A stretch of 64,000 nt of DNA from NCBI RefSeq assembly GCF_021130785.1, contig NC_060215.1:117204501-117268500 (forward strand). The letters are read 5' to 3'. The position numbers and the translations under genes are program-made. Source of the stretch: Homalodisca vitripennis (Eukaryota > Arthropoda > Insecta > Hemiptera > Cicadellidae). The notes under the pieces were generated by a model, which worked only from the letters and a program-made list of their open reading frames with translations, was not told where the DNA came from and made no database searches. Numbering within the stretch: the first letter of the stretch is position 1; each line of letters begins with the position of its first letter. Positions 34,411-46,789 of the stretch are shown here, piece after piece.

Positions 34411-35534
34411 GGACTTGAGACCTGCTTTTTAGTTTTTCTCTCAGATATCCCAGTGGTCAGGATTCTGTAAACCAGGCATGAGGAGCGCAGGGTACAAGTA
34501 TCAGCTACAGTCAACAAACCCAGCGATCGTCGAGCCTCCGAAACATGGTCAAACCTTCTTAAACCACATACATACCTTACACACATATTTTGGACCCTCT
34601 GTAATTTTTCTAAATCTCCTTTAGACACAATGTTGCCATAGACAGGGAGGCAATAATCGATCACAGAGAGCACAAGAGCCCGGACAAGGCGAAGCCTGGT
34701 CTCTCTAGGAAACATGTGCCTATGCTTGTATAGCATTCTCAGTCGACCAAGTGTTCGCCGACAAACAGCACTTACATGACCAGATAGTGTGAGGCCACTA
34801 TCAAGCATGAGGCCCAAGAGCTTTGAGGATTCACACTCCTTCAGTCTGACACTGCCAAGCAACACCTCACCCACTGTCTCCGAACCCACATTGGAAGGAA
34901 TCGACAACACACTACACTTTTCCTTGTTCAGTTTAATCCCATGCCTCTCAGACCAATCATGGACAATGCTCAAGTCAGCATTCAAAATGGAAACTGCTGA
35001 GTCAGCTCTTCCGGCTTCATATGAAACACACAGTTGAGCATCATCTGCGTATGAATACAAGCGACTATGTTGCAAGTCTGAACCCATAGTGGCGGAAAAC
35101 AGGGTGAATAGAATGGGCCCAAGGCAACTTCCCTGTGGAACACCAGCAACTCTACTTAAAGATGAGGAGAAATCCATCCCAATTTTAACCTTTTGTCTCC
35201 TATTCACCAAATAGGAATCAAACCAAGAAACCACCTCTGGTCGAAAACCATAAAAATGCATGACAGCCAATAACATCCTGTGGTCTATTGAGTCGAATGC
35301 ATGTGAAAAGTCCAGCATTGCAAGAAGAGATGCTTTCTTATCCGCCCTTGCGTGAAGCAACTCGTCACAAACGAGCAAAAGCGCAGTTGCAGTACTATGG
35401 TCCTTCCTGAACCCAGACTGTAAGGCTGGAAGGATATTCTCCGACTCCAGAAATTGTACCATTTGTGAAACAACCAGCTTCTCCATTATCTTCGACAGGG
35501 CAGGCAATACCGAAATTGGACGCAGCTCAGACAC
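34395..35534 (-). CDS. LINE reverse transcriptase, 5'-truncated
   Basis: A single frame of 379 codons holds the RT domain: ELRPISVLPALSKIMEKLV, ALQSGFRKDHSTATALL, LAMLDFSHAFDSIDH, AGVPQGSCLGPILFTLFSA, then LYSYADDAQLCV with the intact catalytic Asp pair, and a thumb with SKLLGLMLDSGLTLSGHV. The tail has VIDYCLPVYGNI and a LQRVQNMCVRYVCGLRR block typical of CR1/Jockey-like LINEs. Upstream of the first Met the same protein continues in another frame (TFPDAWKEAIVLPLPKVKAP, about 35545-35605), so the start is not real. The frame ends early because a shift near 34425 cuts off the conserved C-terminus. No endonuclease remains. Confidence 0.85.
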   Translation of the reverse strand: MSELRPISVLPALSKIMEKLVVSQMVQFLESENILPALQSGFRKDHSTATALLLVCDELLHARADKKASLLAMLDFSHAFDSIDHRMLLAVMHFYGFRPEVVSWFDSYLVNRRQKVKIGMDFSSSLSRVAGVPQGSCLGPILFTLFSATMGSDLQHSRLYSYADDAQLCVSYEAGRADSAVSILNADLSIVHDWSERHGIKLNKEKCSVLSIPSNVGSETVGEVLLGSVRLKECESSKLLGLMLDSGLTLSGHVSAVCRRTLGRLRMLYKHRHMFPRETRLRLVRALVLSVIDYCLPVYGNIVSKGDLEKLQRVQNMCVRYVCGLRRFDHVSEARRSLGLLTVADTCTLRSSCLVYRILTTGISERKTKKQVSSPISQY

Positions 35535-35650
35535 AGATGAAGGTGCTTTGACTTTGGGAAGAGGCAGTACAATTGCCTCCTTCCATGCATCCGGAAAAGT
35601 GGAAATACTTCATCACTGTAGGAGATCCAGCAATTGAAGAGGTTCCAGCT

Positions 35651-37489
35651 TCTGGAACTGAGCTTTTAACTTGATAATATTCTCGCAGCTCCAGGCCTCT
35701 TCGTTGGGTCTTCGAATGAAGGCTCTTACCACTTCCAGAATCTTTCGATTTATATTTACAGAACGTACTGGCCATTAAAAAGTAGTTGCTTCTGATTGCT
35801 TATATTTTAGCCTCCAGTAAACTGGATTTAAGATGGTAACTTAGAAAATGGTGTAGCTCCCAACTATTGGGAGTTGCCGCCTTTTGGAAGATGCCGACCT
35901 ATTAAACTCTGGAAGCTCCAAGAATTTAGAAGATTCCTGATCTAAAGTTCTCGGACTCTCGGAAGTACGACCTCAGAGACCTCCTGGCCCCTGGATATTT
36001 CCTGCACCTAAAAAGCATCTATGGAAGTAGCTCTTAGAGGTTTTACCTCCAACATCATCTGCAATACGTGAACTCTCAGCCGTAGAATTGTGTGGGAGTG
36101 GGTTTAGACCCTAGACTCATTAAAATTCTTCCTTGTGTAATTCAAGAGCACATTGCTCTTTTTAACAATGAATTTTTGGATTTATCTGTATGCTCTTTAA
36201 CCCATAAATTCAAAGTAATTTAGAGAAAATTTTCAATTGGTTCTAAAATCCATTTAACACTTTTATTAGATTAAAATGCGTTCTGTAAAAGTACAAACCA
36301 AGTACATCAAATTCATTGTATAAAAGTCGCTCGGCCCTGATTTAGTAACCACTTGTCTTTAATATTATTATATAACTTCTCTTCGTTAAAAAACGCCATA
36401 CACTGGTGCCATCTATGATGTCCTCTTGAAGGTAATACCCTGTGCACATTCACGTCAGGCACTTAAATAAATCACAAGAACTAATGTTATAAACTGACTT
36501 TGCGCTGTTTCCCTATTCAATTATATTCAAGATTGGTAATATTTGGCGTAGGGGTCGCCTTCTGTTACATCCCATGTTACATCCACCATGAGGATCTATA
36601 ATGGGTATCATCTCGCCTAGGACGAAGAGAGAATGAGAAACTAACTTTGTTCCATCCGCTTGCCATGTAAAACGGGCAGATCAATGTTCTCTGTAATGGC
36701 TTGTGCAAACCTTTAACAACGAGAGTGTCACACCCACTCCAACAACTAAACCCACAGATCAACTCTTTACCCAAATATATCAACACTTGAGATCAGATGT
36801 CCATTATGTTGCCCAAGTGTAAGAAATGCTTCGGGGTTTTCTATACACACCATATTTTCTACCGGCACCAGCCGGAAGTGAACATCAACTTTGATCATTC
36901 ATTATAATACTAACTTATCACTTGAAACTTGATATGTCCTCGACAAATACTGTAATAACCGATTGAATCTTGGTATGGAAAAAAGTCATTTCAACTGGTA
37001 TCTGAATATATAGGTCTGCCCCCATCACAAAGCTCTATGATGTTACCATTTCCGGAGAGCTAAATCGGAAACATAAGTCTATGTCCACTATTTTTACTAT
37101 TGTTAGTAGTACATACAGTAATAAAGGTTTGTTGGAAAGAAATTTTCTTATTCTTGTGGCTTCTCTTCACAGTTCACACAGTTTTGAAATATTTGTGATA
37201 ATATGTAAAACGGATAACATGAACATTTTTTAAATCAGCTTGGCTGTTTTCTGTAGCATATTGCTTGAAACTATTATGTGAATAATATATTAGTTGAAAG
37301 TTTTCAGTGCGTGTAACTTGATATAGAACTGCACTTAAATAATTTGTTATTTCGAGAATGTTGTTACTTAAAGTTTTGTTTTTGTGTTTTTAACACTTAG
37401 TGCACAACTTTGGAATATTTTATATATACTTTGGCACTTTGGTTTGACTGAGTAAAGCCGTAATATGAAATACGAGTATATACAAAGAA
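35651..37489. other. No gene recognised
   Basis: I found no supported domain. The part at 35780-36130 is less AT-rich and contains repeated CTCxxGGAAGxTxC-like words (for example CTCTGGAAGCTCC), but it shows neither a reading frame nor a clear repeat unit. Confidence 0.4.
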
Positions 37490-38570
37490 ACTAATGATTT
37501 TCAAAGGGCATCTATCAGATAAACTACTTCAACACTCGTAGAATAGAAAATACATCTCGGAAACATTCAATTTCGGTGCTCCTTGTCATTTCAAAGGCCT
37601 CCTAAAGGAATCTTGATATAAGTATAAACATTTTCCTACATTTCTGTGGGTCAAGCTACTACTAATACTACTTTACTGCTCTAGAATATATTACACTAGT
37701 ACGAAAAGCGATATATACCCTAGCATATGTAAGGTCAATCATGGCCGAAAAATATATCTTAACAACTTATTCCATCTCTTGGCTCCATCAAATTTTTCAA
37801 AATATTCCAGATGAACGTTATTTGGGACCTGATGTAACATGGGAAGTTTATGTAGTAACTGTGACATCAAATTGAAATTAACAAACTCATATAACTGCAA
37901 TCTACCCTCTCTCATAGATAGACAGATACCACGTTACCTCCAATAGGGGTGATACACGGAATATTACATCACAAAACTACATCTTGGAATGTTATTCTGT
38001 CTCGTTGCTCCATGTCATGTTTCAAAGACTCCTAAAGGAACATTTTCTGGAACTCCGATTTAGTCTAGTAAACATCGTACTTAAAATCTAAGGAAACTAA
38101 TAGTGATTTGGAAAAATCAAATCTCTGCACTCAATCTCATCCAGTTGCTGCAGAATGCATCTCGGAAACTCGGATCGTTACGATAAACAATTATATGCGA
38201 ACTGTCATCTATGACGTATGTTATGGTTATTGGAAGATAACCAAGTGTCGGTATATTATTCGGTTTCGTTGCTCTGTATTCACGGCTTCACACTCTCCTA
38301 CAGATGCTGTTTCTGGAACCAAGATTAATTTAGGAAATTTCTTATTGCAGCTCACAGAAAACCTACAGCGAATTCGAAAATTCTTATATCTGCACTCAAT
38401 CCTGACCAGTTCCTCCAGGATGGATTTTTATAACTCCTTCTAATAATGTCGTCATTCGGATCGCTACGATAATAAATGATATGTTCACTATCGTCTTTGA
38501 CAAGTTATTTTTTCTGTTATTTCCAAAATACCATAAGGTAGTTGTAAGAACACGACATCTCTGCAAAATA
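37490..38570. repeat. Degenerate tandem repeat, about 200-265 bp period
   Basis: A motif close to GCTCCATGTCATGTTTCAAA, then CTCCTAAAGGAAC, recurs at about 37578, 37783, 38010 and, weakly, 38272. Associated words (ATCTCGGAAAC, CATTCGGATCG) recur between them. Copies are strongly diverged, so boundaries and period are approximate. No coding potential is visible. Confidence 0.4.
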
Positions 38571-38864
38571 TTGTGTCTAGCTTCTATTTATGGTTTTATA
38601 TGTACGCTTCAATAGTTGACCAATCCTAAACAAATTACACTCTGTGGTAGTGCTCTTTCGGTCCATAAATATTAATCAAAATTGGTTGAGCAGTTTCGAA
38701 AAACATATATAACAAATTTACATTTAAACAGGTCAAATTGTCTAATCTCCTCCTTTTTGAATTCGGTTAAAAAGTAATGGAAAAGGTGATGCCAAATTCA
38801 TGAATTTATCTTTCTAACACAGTAAAAATACCGTGTAAGAAATAACTTTTCTTTAAACTTTAGG

Positions 38865-39120
38865 TTTGGAGATGACTATTAGGATTTATGTGAAATGTAT
38901 GCATTAAAGCAAAGATACTGTTTTACTTCAGAGAAGTATGCAAAATATGTATCTAGGTGTTTTAGGTTATGTTTAGGTTTTAATTTAATATCCAATGTGA
39001 TACCAAGAAATACTTCACTTGGGGTGGTTTTGGGTGTAAGCTGAAATTTTGTGTTGTGTAGGTTTGAGGCAAATTGGGTTCCAGTATAAAGTAGCGAGAA
39101 AGGATACAGTACACAAATTG
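38865..39120 (-). pseudogene. RT thumb fragment of a LINE
   Basis: The minus strand is open from about 39095 to 38872 and reads FQLTPKTTPSEVFLGITLDI and then KLKPKHNLKHLDTYF. The FLGITLDxKLxxxxHL block is the hallmark of the RT thumb in many LINEs. The reading stops at TAA near 38872, and no palm or C-terminal sequence is seen nearby, so this is an isolated fragment. The sequence just downstream on the minus strand (38690-38780) looks like ordinary intergenic repeat DNA. Confidence 0.55.
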
Positions 39121-39129
39121 TGATTATTA

Positions 39130-42100
39130 CATTTAAATGTGCAAGTTTTCGCCGTAGCTAGGGGATGTTTCGTCATTCAAATCTGCGTTCCAGATCTTTT
39201 AAGAAGTGTTTTTATCTCAGTCGTGAACAGATTAGTATGCTGAGTAGGAATTTAATTTCATGGACTACAATTGAATAAGTAAGAATTAATGATAGATACC
39301 ACCTCAGTTAGAGTTTATGTGGAATATATTTCATGGATCAGAGAACAGTGTGGTACGCAGAGATTGCGACTTCTCTAACTCTCAGACATTGTATCGAAAA
39401 GTTTACTTTGTCAGAGTTTTCAGTGCCGATTCCTTGAAGACTCTGTTTCATGGAACATCAGATCGGAATAAGTCAAGGTTCATTATCTTGATTAAATGAA
39501 TGCCCTACTAAGAATCAACACGTTTTCCTACACAATAAAATGCATAGTTTAAATAGAGTCATAATATGTAAGGTTCTACCTGTAGTTCTTGAATATATTC
39601 ATCTGTATTCCTAATCATAGGAGTGAGTACACAACATTGGGGACTAAAAATTAAAAAAAATACAGTTTTTAAAATGAAAAACCAACTTTGAAAACCTGTA
39701 ATAAAATTAAGGAATTAAAAACGTACATAATAGTTTTAGTTTGAAAAACGAAATCCACTCAACGTCGATTCCTACCACACAATTATTGAAGGCGATGCCA
39801 AATTTTAAATAGACTAAAATGTAAATATGTAATACAAAAGAAATTCAATGTAATGTATCCTATTTCCAAATAAGTAGATAAATCCCAATCTCATCTCTCC
39901 CTGTTCCAGGACATACTCGTATGTTACTTCCCAATCCGGTCATAATACTAACCTAATAAGAAAAACATATATCTGGCATCACTTTGTTAAATCATGATCA
40001 TTACAAAAAAACCTCGATAAAACCTTCCTATATTCAGTCTATATTTTCCAAAACGAGTTATATGCCATTTTTAATGGTAAATACATCGTCATAAATTGTG
40101 ATATAAGCTTTGAAATGTCCCATAAAATCAATAGTCACAAATTGATACTATTTATTACAGTTCCAGCACTGTATGCCTTATAAATTTTTTATGTTAAATT
40201 TCCCGTTACCCCAACGTGGATGTCATGCACAATTATTGAGTAGTGAAAATTTCTCAGGATTATTGAAAGGAGTCTTGGATATTGAAAAACTCATTGTGTT
40301 GAAACGTAACTTACTTTGTTGCACTGAGCTTGTTCCAACGGGGTCGAAACAAAAATTTGATGAAATAAACAAATTCAAGAAATCTACGTTTCATTTATAG
40401 TTGGTTTCAGATACAATAGTATAGCATTTTAAATTGCTATGCATGTACCTATATTGCTATTTTCTGTGGCAATATAGTAATATTCAACTATGTTAAGTAC
40501 AAAATATTTTGGAATATATGCTTATATAAGTTTTGGCCAAATTGTATTATAATGGATGCTATAACTTTTAAAATTCAGTGTATTCATACTTTTGTGTGAA
40601 TGAAAGACGGGAAATTTGTACATACCATATTTAATTATACATTTGAATTTTAGAAGGGACATCAGCATATTTTTCAATAAACATTCTTATTGTTTAATTA
40701 ATTTTAAATGATAATTACAAATGTTATGAAAAATACAACCACACTCATTCCATACAAATATGCCACAAAAACTTTCAGATTTAGTAATGATTGTACTCAC
40801 AATATTCATGTTTATATATTATCATATTTATTCTCACGGGTTTACGGATTTCCTGTCTTATTACAGGACACTATTTATATTTATTCAAATTTCATATTGT
40901 GCATTGCTCAGATAAATTTTATTGTTGTCATTAGAATATTCTGATTTAATTTTAAGAGTCAATGTGTTAGGGTCTTGAAATCGGAAAACTAAAGTTTCTG
41001 TGAGTAGCAATGCAAAAACTCGAAGTCTTATGCAAAGTCCATAGCATCTCTCCAAGTATTTCAGTTATTGATATTGAATTATGTAATGCCAGTAGGAAGA
41101 AATTTGATGTTGGAATTAACAGAATATCTTGGTGGATACCTCAGATGTACAATAGTGGACCACAATAATAATTTTGAAACAAAAATATAAATTTACACAA
41201 AAACGCGCGCACTCGCTTGTGTATTTTTGCAACCCTGTTACTGCTACTGGTTTCTATAATTTGTCTCCAATGTTCTAGGAACTAAATTCTTGGCAGAATA
41301 ATAACATAATTGGCACGCGTAGTAATTTTTCTCTCTTGAAACTTGTGACCATTCGACAGCTCACCGGTTATCACCTGGAACGCCTTGTCCGTAAGTAAAA
41401 TTTACATTTTTCGTATTATATTTAGCCCTTTCATACAAGACTATTATTTTGAATTTAATAAAAAGTCAGTTTGTAAATAGTAAAGTAACACCTACGATGA
41501 TGTTTGGTTTGCCCGATAATACAGATATAGTTGTGGTGATGTCCTTCTGACAAGACCACTTTGTGGTGATTACAAGTTACAAAATGGCAAATGCCGTAGC
41601 GATTTTGGTTTAGGCGAGTTCTTGTTCCACTTAGAGTACTTCCAGCATTCATGCTGTAGACTTCTAGTCTTCTAATCTCCCTTGTTCCGATTACAAGCTG
41701 CAATGTAGAGTGCGGTTTGTGAGTCGAAATCGACGTGAAGGGAAGTCATTTTAAAGTTTTATTAAGTAATAAGTTCGTAGGCAAAGTTCTAAAGAACACT
41801 GGAACCGCCAAGTCCATCTCCCCAAGATATAATTTAAGTTCATTATTACTCCATTTTGGCAGTGACGTGGCAAGTAATAATGTCATTTTAACATCTAAAG
41901 GTGGTGCTTGAAGGTTGTGTGTTGTTTGTTTTGTGTCCCCATTCACTGTTTCCTGATATGTCTGAGGAGGAAGAACGTCCCAGTGTGTGCTTGTTCATTG
42001 ATATTGCACTGTGTGTCACCAAGGCAATGGTGGACATGTACGTTGATTGAGGAAGGGTCTTATTACGAAGAAAACGTTATCTGTCTTAAGGCTTGAGAAT

Positions 42101-42902
42101 AACAAACAATACTTCAACAAATTTTGAGATTTTTTGAATATTTTTCAACATAAGGAAGAAATTAGACTATATGTATCCAATATGCACTAACCTTGCTTAC
42201 ACCTTCTCCAACTTGCTATGTGTTAAAATGAGAAGAACGTAATAAACATAAACAGGGGAGGAGGAAATGTATGAAGTAATACATGAATGCAATGTTTAAA
42301 GTAGCATACTTTTATTCCAGGTTCAAGTCGTACAGACGAATGAATAATTCGAAATCAAACAGAAAAAGACAGGTGACTACAAAACAAAATACACTTCATT
42401 TTCCAACATATGGCATATTACAGGTAAGTTTGCGTATTACTTATTTGAGTTGGAATTATTGTTCGTTTCTTACTGTTGTTGCATGTGTGGTTTATACATC
42501 GAGAATTAAGTGATCCATTAGCAAATTAATGCACCGACTGTTGTATTAAATAGTTTTGAAGCAGATTACTAAACATAATGTATCTTCAAAGGAAGATATA
42601 CATGATACGGGTCAACATTCGGATGTTACAAGTGGAAAACTTCCTGTTAAAAGGGGTTTACGGCGCATGCATGTACGGCGGTGTATGTACTGCTTGAGGG
42701 CCTATTTCGATTAACATTCTGCAAACACAATCGTCCTCCAAATGTATTAATAGTAGGAGAACATTGATTTTGTAACATGTTTAGTATATGGATAAAACAT
42801 AAGCTAAGTCAAGATTTTGGGGAATTAGTTTGTTTTTATTCAGTAATGGCGCCTTGAAGTATAAATCGCTGTTATAAAATAAGTATAAAAGACATAGATT
42901 AC
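39130..42902. other. No gene recognised
   Basis: Long AT-rich interval. Two weak hints were noted: a short frame MSEEEERPSVCLFIDIALCV at 41958-42050 (+) that could run into a GTACGT donor, and a GTAAGT donor-like site at about 41391. Neither has homology or a partner exon, and both may be chance. No repeats stand out. Confidence 0.35.
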
Positions 42903-43039
42903 CACGAATGATCTTTACTACCTTTCCAACCTCGCCTCGCGTTAGCATTGCAAATGCATCTGCTAAACCAGTAACCCATCCCGCCACTGTACTAGCGACA
43001 TTGAGAGTAGCCCGCATTTGGGAAAAATCTAAGCCCAAG
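42903..43039 (-). CDS. Candidate internal host exon, 45 codons
   Basis: On the minus strand a good acceptor (TTTCTAATTTTTAG) precedes a compact 137-base stretch that reads LGLDFSQMRATLNVASTVAG and then WVTGLADAFAMLTRGEVGKV before G/GTAATC, a plausible donor. Base composition is clearly higher in GC than the flanks, and the amino acid composition looks like a folded protein, unlike the chance frames around it. The end (ADAFxxLxxGxVGKVV) loosely resembles the C-terminal part of zinc-type alcohol dehydrogenase/quinone reductase proteins, but the first half does not, so I do not assign a family. Partner exons are not visible in the window. Confidence 0.35.
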
Positions 43040-43734
43040 CTAAAAATTAGAAATACCTCGTCCTCGTAAGAACCCCAGACCATTTCATTAGCTACGTACA
43101 GTTTCGGAAATACACAAACTTGTTAATACTTAAAAAAAAAAACAAAATAACATTTTATACGTAATCCCAATATATACAACAATCCATTTGATTATACATT
43201 ATTTTATTTTATCACAGAATCCGACTTTAATTACTTTTGTTTACAAGTTACATTCCAGATATATATATTTTTAAGTGTTGGTAGAAACTACTAAGTTATA
43301 ATAAAAGTGATATAACTGTATCTTATTTCGTAATAACCTGTTGAAGAATAAACCAAATGGGCATCCATTTCAGAGTCTCAAAATTACATATGAATACCAA
43401 CAATGAAATAATATAAGAACGCTCTATATTGAAAGACAAAATTAAAACGATAACCCTCTATACCATTTAAACAAGAAAAATTAACAAAACCCTTACTTAT
43501 ATTTAATAGAAAATTAATATTTTGTACTCTTGCTCACTAATTAAAATAAATATAATCAAACAAATGTAATATAATTTTAGATAAATACAAAGAAGTAAAT
43601 TAAACTTTGAAATTTGTATACATTTAGGACATGAAGCTAAACAATTTTTGTTATCTTTTACTTCATAAGAAAGGAATTCTCATGAGGATCATGTTAGAAA
43701 TCTAAATGTGCGCATAGGCTACATATGATTATAA

Positions 43735-43868
43735 CGATTTTGGGGGCTAATATCTCAACAATTTCCCGGGGGAGAACCCCGGACCCCCCTGCTAATTTTG
43801 AGGGTTATCCATATCCCAACTACCCGTGTTCCGGACACCCCCAGAGAAGATCTCTGAGTGCGCCACTG
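43735..43868. mobile_element. Terminal fragment of a CAGTGGCG-type DNA element
   Basis: The segment contains GGACCCCCCTGCTAA and ends in GAGTGCGCCACTG. Read in reverse it starts CAGTGGCGCACTCAGAG, comparable with the CAGTRGCGTAGC termini of the hAT-like element at 50.5-53.7 kb, and it shares that element's G-run plus GTCCGG style. No opposite end was found, so I regard it as a solo terminus of a related element. Confidence 0.4.
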
Positions 43869-46029
43869 GTCCACAGTTGCATTCTGTTTGTTGAAGTGCT
43901 AGGATATTTTAATTTCATAGGTTGAACTTCTGCACATACTTAACAGTCTTAATCATATTCAGTAGTAGTAACTACTTCATATGTAATTACTGATTATCTC
44001 TGTGTATCCGACTCATAGCATTTTAATTTCATATTTTTAATTAACATTTCAATATAATAATTTAATTTTTATACTCCAACGGCTCAGCATTTCTATATTG
44101 GTGGTGGTGGATGAACAGAAAAAAATACAACACAACAAGTGTAACTTCCCAATAATGACTGACGACAAAAATATGAAGAGTAACCAAACAGACTAATTTA
44201 TACAACCACAGAGCCGATATGCTTAACCATAACCTAATAAGACAATTGCAGTAAAACCAACAGGTACGTAAACATCCATTACATAATAAGAATAACAAGG
44301 AGAATAAGAATGATGAAAACCCGTAACAATATACTAACAAATTTTGATAAATGTATAACATTAAAAACTATAGAAAAACAACAGCAATAAATAAGCATGC
44401 ATGACAACAACAAATAACATTACATGCAGCTATGAATTAGTATAGTATGGAAACAATGTTGTTATTAAATTACCATCTTAACTTTTATTCTTGACCAAGT
44501 GGCACACAATATTCGACATTGATCAAGTTACGGAGCTCTTAGTCATTATCTTGATAAAATAATTTTGTAAACCACAATTAAAACGTTTGGTCTTAACACA
44601 GATTAAATTGAATAGGTTTAGTTAATTTACCGCAACTGGCAACTACTTGTATTAACGCGCAAATCGCCAGACTGCCCGAGGATTTATTGCCTCGTAGTGA
44701 CAACGAACTGTACTGTGTTAGCTACAAACTAACACAGTACAGAAATGTTCAGAGCTTGGGACTCTCGCTTACTACTATGACAACTGATCACGTGGAGACT
44801 ACTGTAACAGATTTTTTTTACCGGATAGTCGTCTGTCCGAAAACCGAAAATACCCGGTATAGGTTAATGTTACAGGTACTTTTATGATACAGATACTTTA
44901 CACATTTCCCGCCGTTCTTGGTACAAAATACTTGGACTCTTTTAATTAACAGTAACAGTAGACTAACTGGAACATGTACCAGTACCATGTTATAAGTACT
45001 CTGTAACGTGTGATTCTAAACAAATTCGAAAACATTTGGTTCTCTGTTTTGCCGGACTTTTTTCTCTGTTGGTTCTCTGAAAGTACCGGACACAGGTAGA
45101 AGCTACAAGAAATAGTAAGAACTAACCTCACTTTCGTAGTTAATATACACCTACTTGGTAGGAAGACAAAACCACACAAGAGACCTGGAGGACTTACCCA
45201 CAAAAACTTACAATGCATAGGGAACCCTTACCTTACAGACTGTGCAAGCTATAGCTCACCGTTTCTTCCCTGAAAAACTTCAAGAGACATCATTCCAGAG
45301 CCCATAACAGAAACAAAAATTCTTAGCAATGCAAAAAAGAATAATGTGAAAAATCTTTTAGTTAAACATTATGGAGAAAATTGGTATAATCTATAAGATC
45401 TAAAGTTTTTTGTTAGGGTTTTAACGGAGCCACAGAAATTGAAAGAAATCAGATGTGTGATGAAGCTGACGAGGATCCTATTTTGATTGTTTAGCCTCAA
45501 AAACGTTATATCGTTTCTTGTATTTATGTAAAAGGAGTTTAAAAAAGTTTGTACCACAATTTGTAATTATTTTCAATACCTTTAATGTCTAGGTTAATGG
45601 AAATCTGCCTTTGTTTTGACAGTAATCTATCTAGTAAAACCAAATATTAATAGACAATGTTTTAAATTGTGCAAATCATTAAACTAAACTAAAATTAAAT
45701 TTTACCTATTCAATGAAACAATAATTAATACTTGGTAATAAATACATTATGAGGATTTAAATTCACCAATCCCAAATCGTTACAGGTCAAAACTCTCTAA
45801 CTCCAGGTGTAGGTGTCAACACTCTCTAACTCCAAATTTATTTTCTAATTTACGAGAACATAGTGTAAGCTTTGGCAATATATGTTATAACGAAGAGTGT
45901 CTATGATTATTTTGCAAATTAGCAAGTCATTATTTTGATTCCAAACCATGATTAAGACACCACAACAGTTTTTATCGATTTTCCAAAATTGTTATTTTTA
46001 TAGCTAGTGAGTTTTGATTCTACACCCCA
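43869..46029. other. No gene recognised
   Basis: AT-rich DNA. Frames at 44062-44361 and 44946-45218 on the minus strand are hydrophobic low-complexity translations without motifs. A 14-base word, ACTCTCTAACTCCA, is repeated at about 45790 and 45821. Confidence 0.4.
44708..44742. other. Perfect 14-bp hairpin
   Basis: CTGTACTGTGTTAG (44708-44721) is followed by a 7-base spacer and its exact reverse complement CTAACACAGTACAG (44729-44742). No U-run follows, and there is no coding context. It could be a small palindromic insertion end or chance. Confidence 0.7.
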
Positions 46030-46034
46030 GAATT

Positions 46035-46785
46035 ATGTTATTAATGAATTAAATGTGAAAAAGACTATAAAAAAGATAACGCTCCAGCTTTGGATGAGAT
46101 ATCAGCATGTTCCACCATCTACCAAATATTGCAACAGGATTCTACACCGTTTTAACAATGTATGGATTGGAATTACAAAGCTACGAAAAAAAAGCAATTT
46201 AGAATTATAGCACTTTTGAAACCAGATAAATAAACAATTAGAAAGCTCATACAGGCTTATAGAGTTACTATCATGCACATTCAAATGATTTAATACTATG
46301 ATTAAACATAGACTATAATGGTTTATAGAAAAATCAAAAATTTTATCTAGTACTCAGTGCAGATTATAAAAATAAGAGGATGTTATCATTAATTTCTTAA
46401 TGTATTACTGAAACTTAAACATCTCTAACTTGCAATGAAACAGTTATTCCTACGTATTTAGATTTATCAAATGCTTATGATACTTTTTCATACTAGAAAG
46501 TTAAATTTTACAATATTCCATCTACGTTTATAGGACATACAGGCTTGGCAATAGGCAATTGACATTCATTAGCCTTAACGTAGCTATATCTAGGTTCACT
46601 AATAAGGGATACGCAAGGTAGCATAAGTCCTTTATTGCTCGCATTAATTGTATATAGTTCACGTTAACCTTTGTATTCCAAATCATGTAAAATCACTTAA
46701 ATTTTCTGATGATATTATGATATACTCTGGAAAATGTATTCATACTGTATGCACCAACATACAAGCCACACTCAACATGGTACAA
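46035..46785 (+). pseudogene. RT palm of the outer I-like LINE
   Basis: KKDNAPALDEISACS (about 46065-46110) matches the KAPGxDEI block at the RT start. LDLSNAYDTFSY at about 46460-46495 matches LDLxKAYDxVxH with the first catalytic Asp. VKSLKFSDDIMIYSGK at 46687-46734 matches the VKxLxFADDIxIY box; the FADD is FSDD, keeping both Asp residues. It ends with IQATLNMV, after which the sequence switches to a different element. Intervening parts (around 46530-46640) are frame-broken. Confidence 0.6.
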
Positions 46786-46789
46786 ATAA

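Larger units (their letters stand above)
33690..35650 (-). mobile_element. LINE (CR1/Jockey-like) with doubled 3' end
   Basis: On the minus strand this is a 5'-truncated LINE. It starts inside the RT fingers near 35650, runs through an open RT (35534-34395) and a C-terminal tail in a shifted frame (about 34420-34225), and ends in AATAAA and a TTTA-type tandem tail at 33688-33722. The 3' terminal 340-350 bases are present twice in tandem. The long open RT frame and intact catalytic box show a fairly recent insertion. No target-site duplication was recognised. Confidence 0.8.

Noticed and set aside
41958..42050. Short frame MSEEEERPSVCLFIDIALCV as a possible first exon
   Set aside because: Good start context but no homology and no convincing partner exon.
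44062..44361. Hydrophobic minus-strand frame resembling a membrane protein
   Set aside because: Composition comes from AT-rich low-complexity DNA; no conserved features or supporting context.
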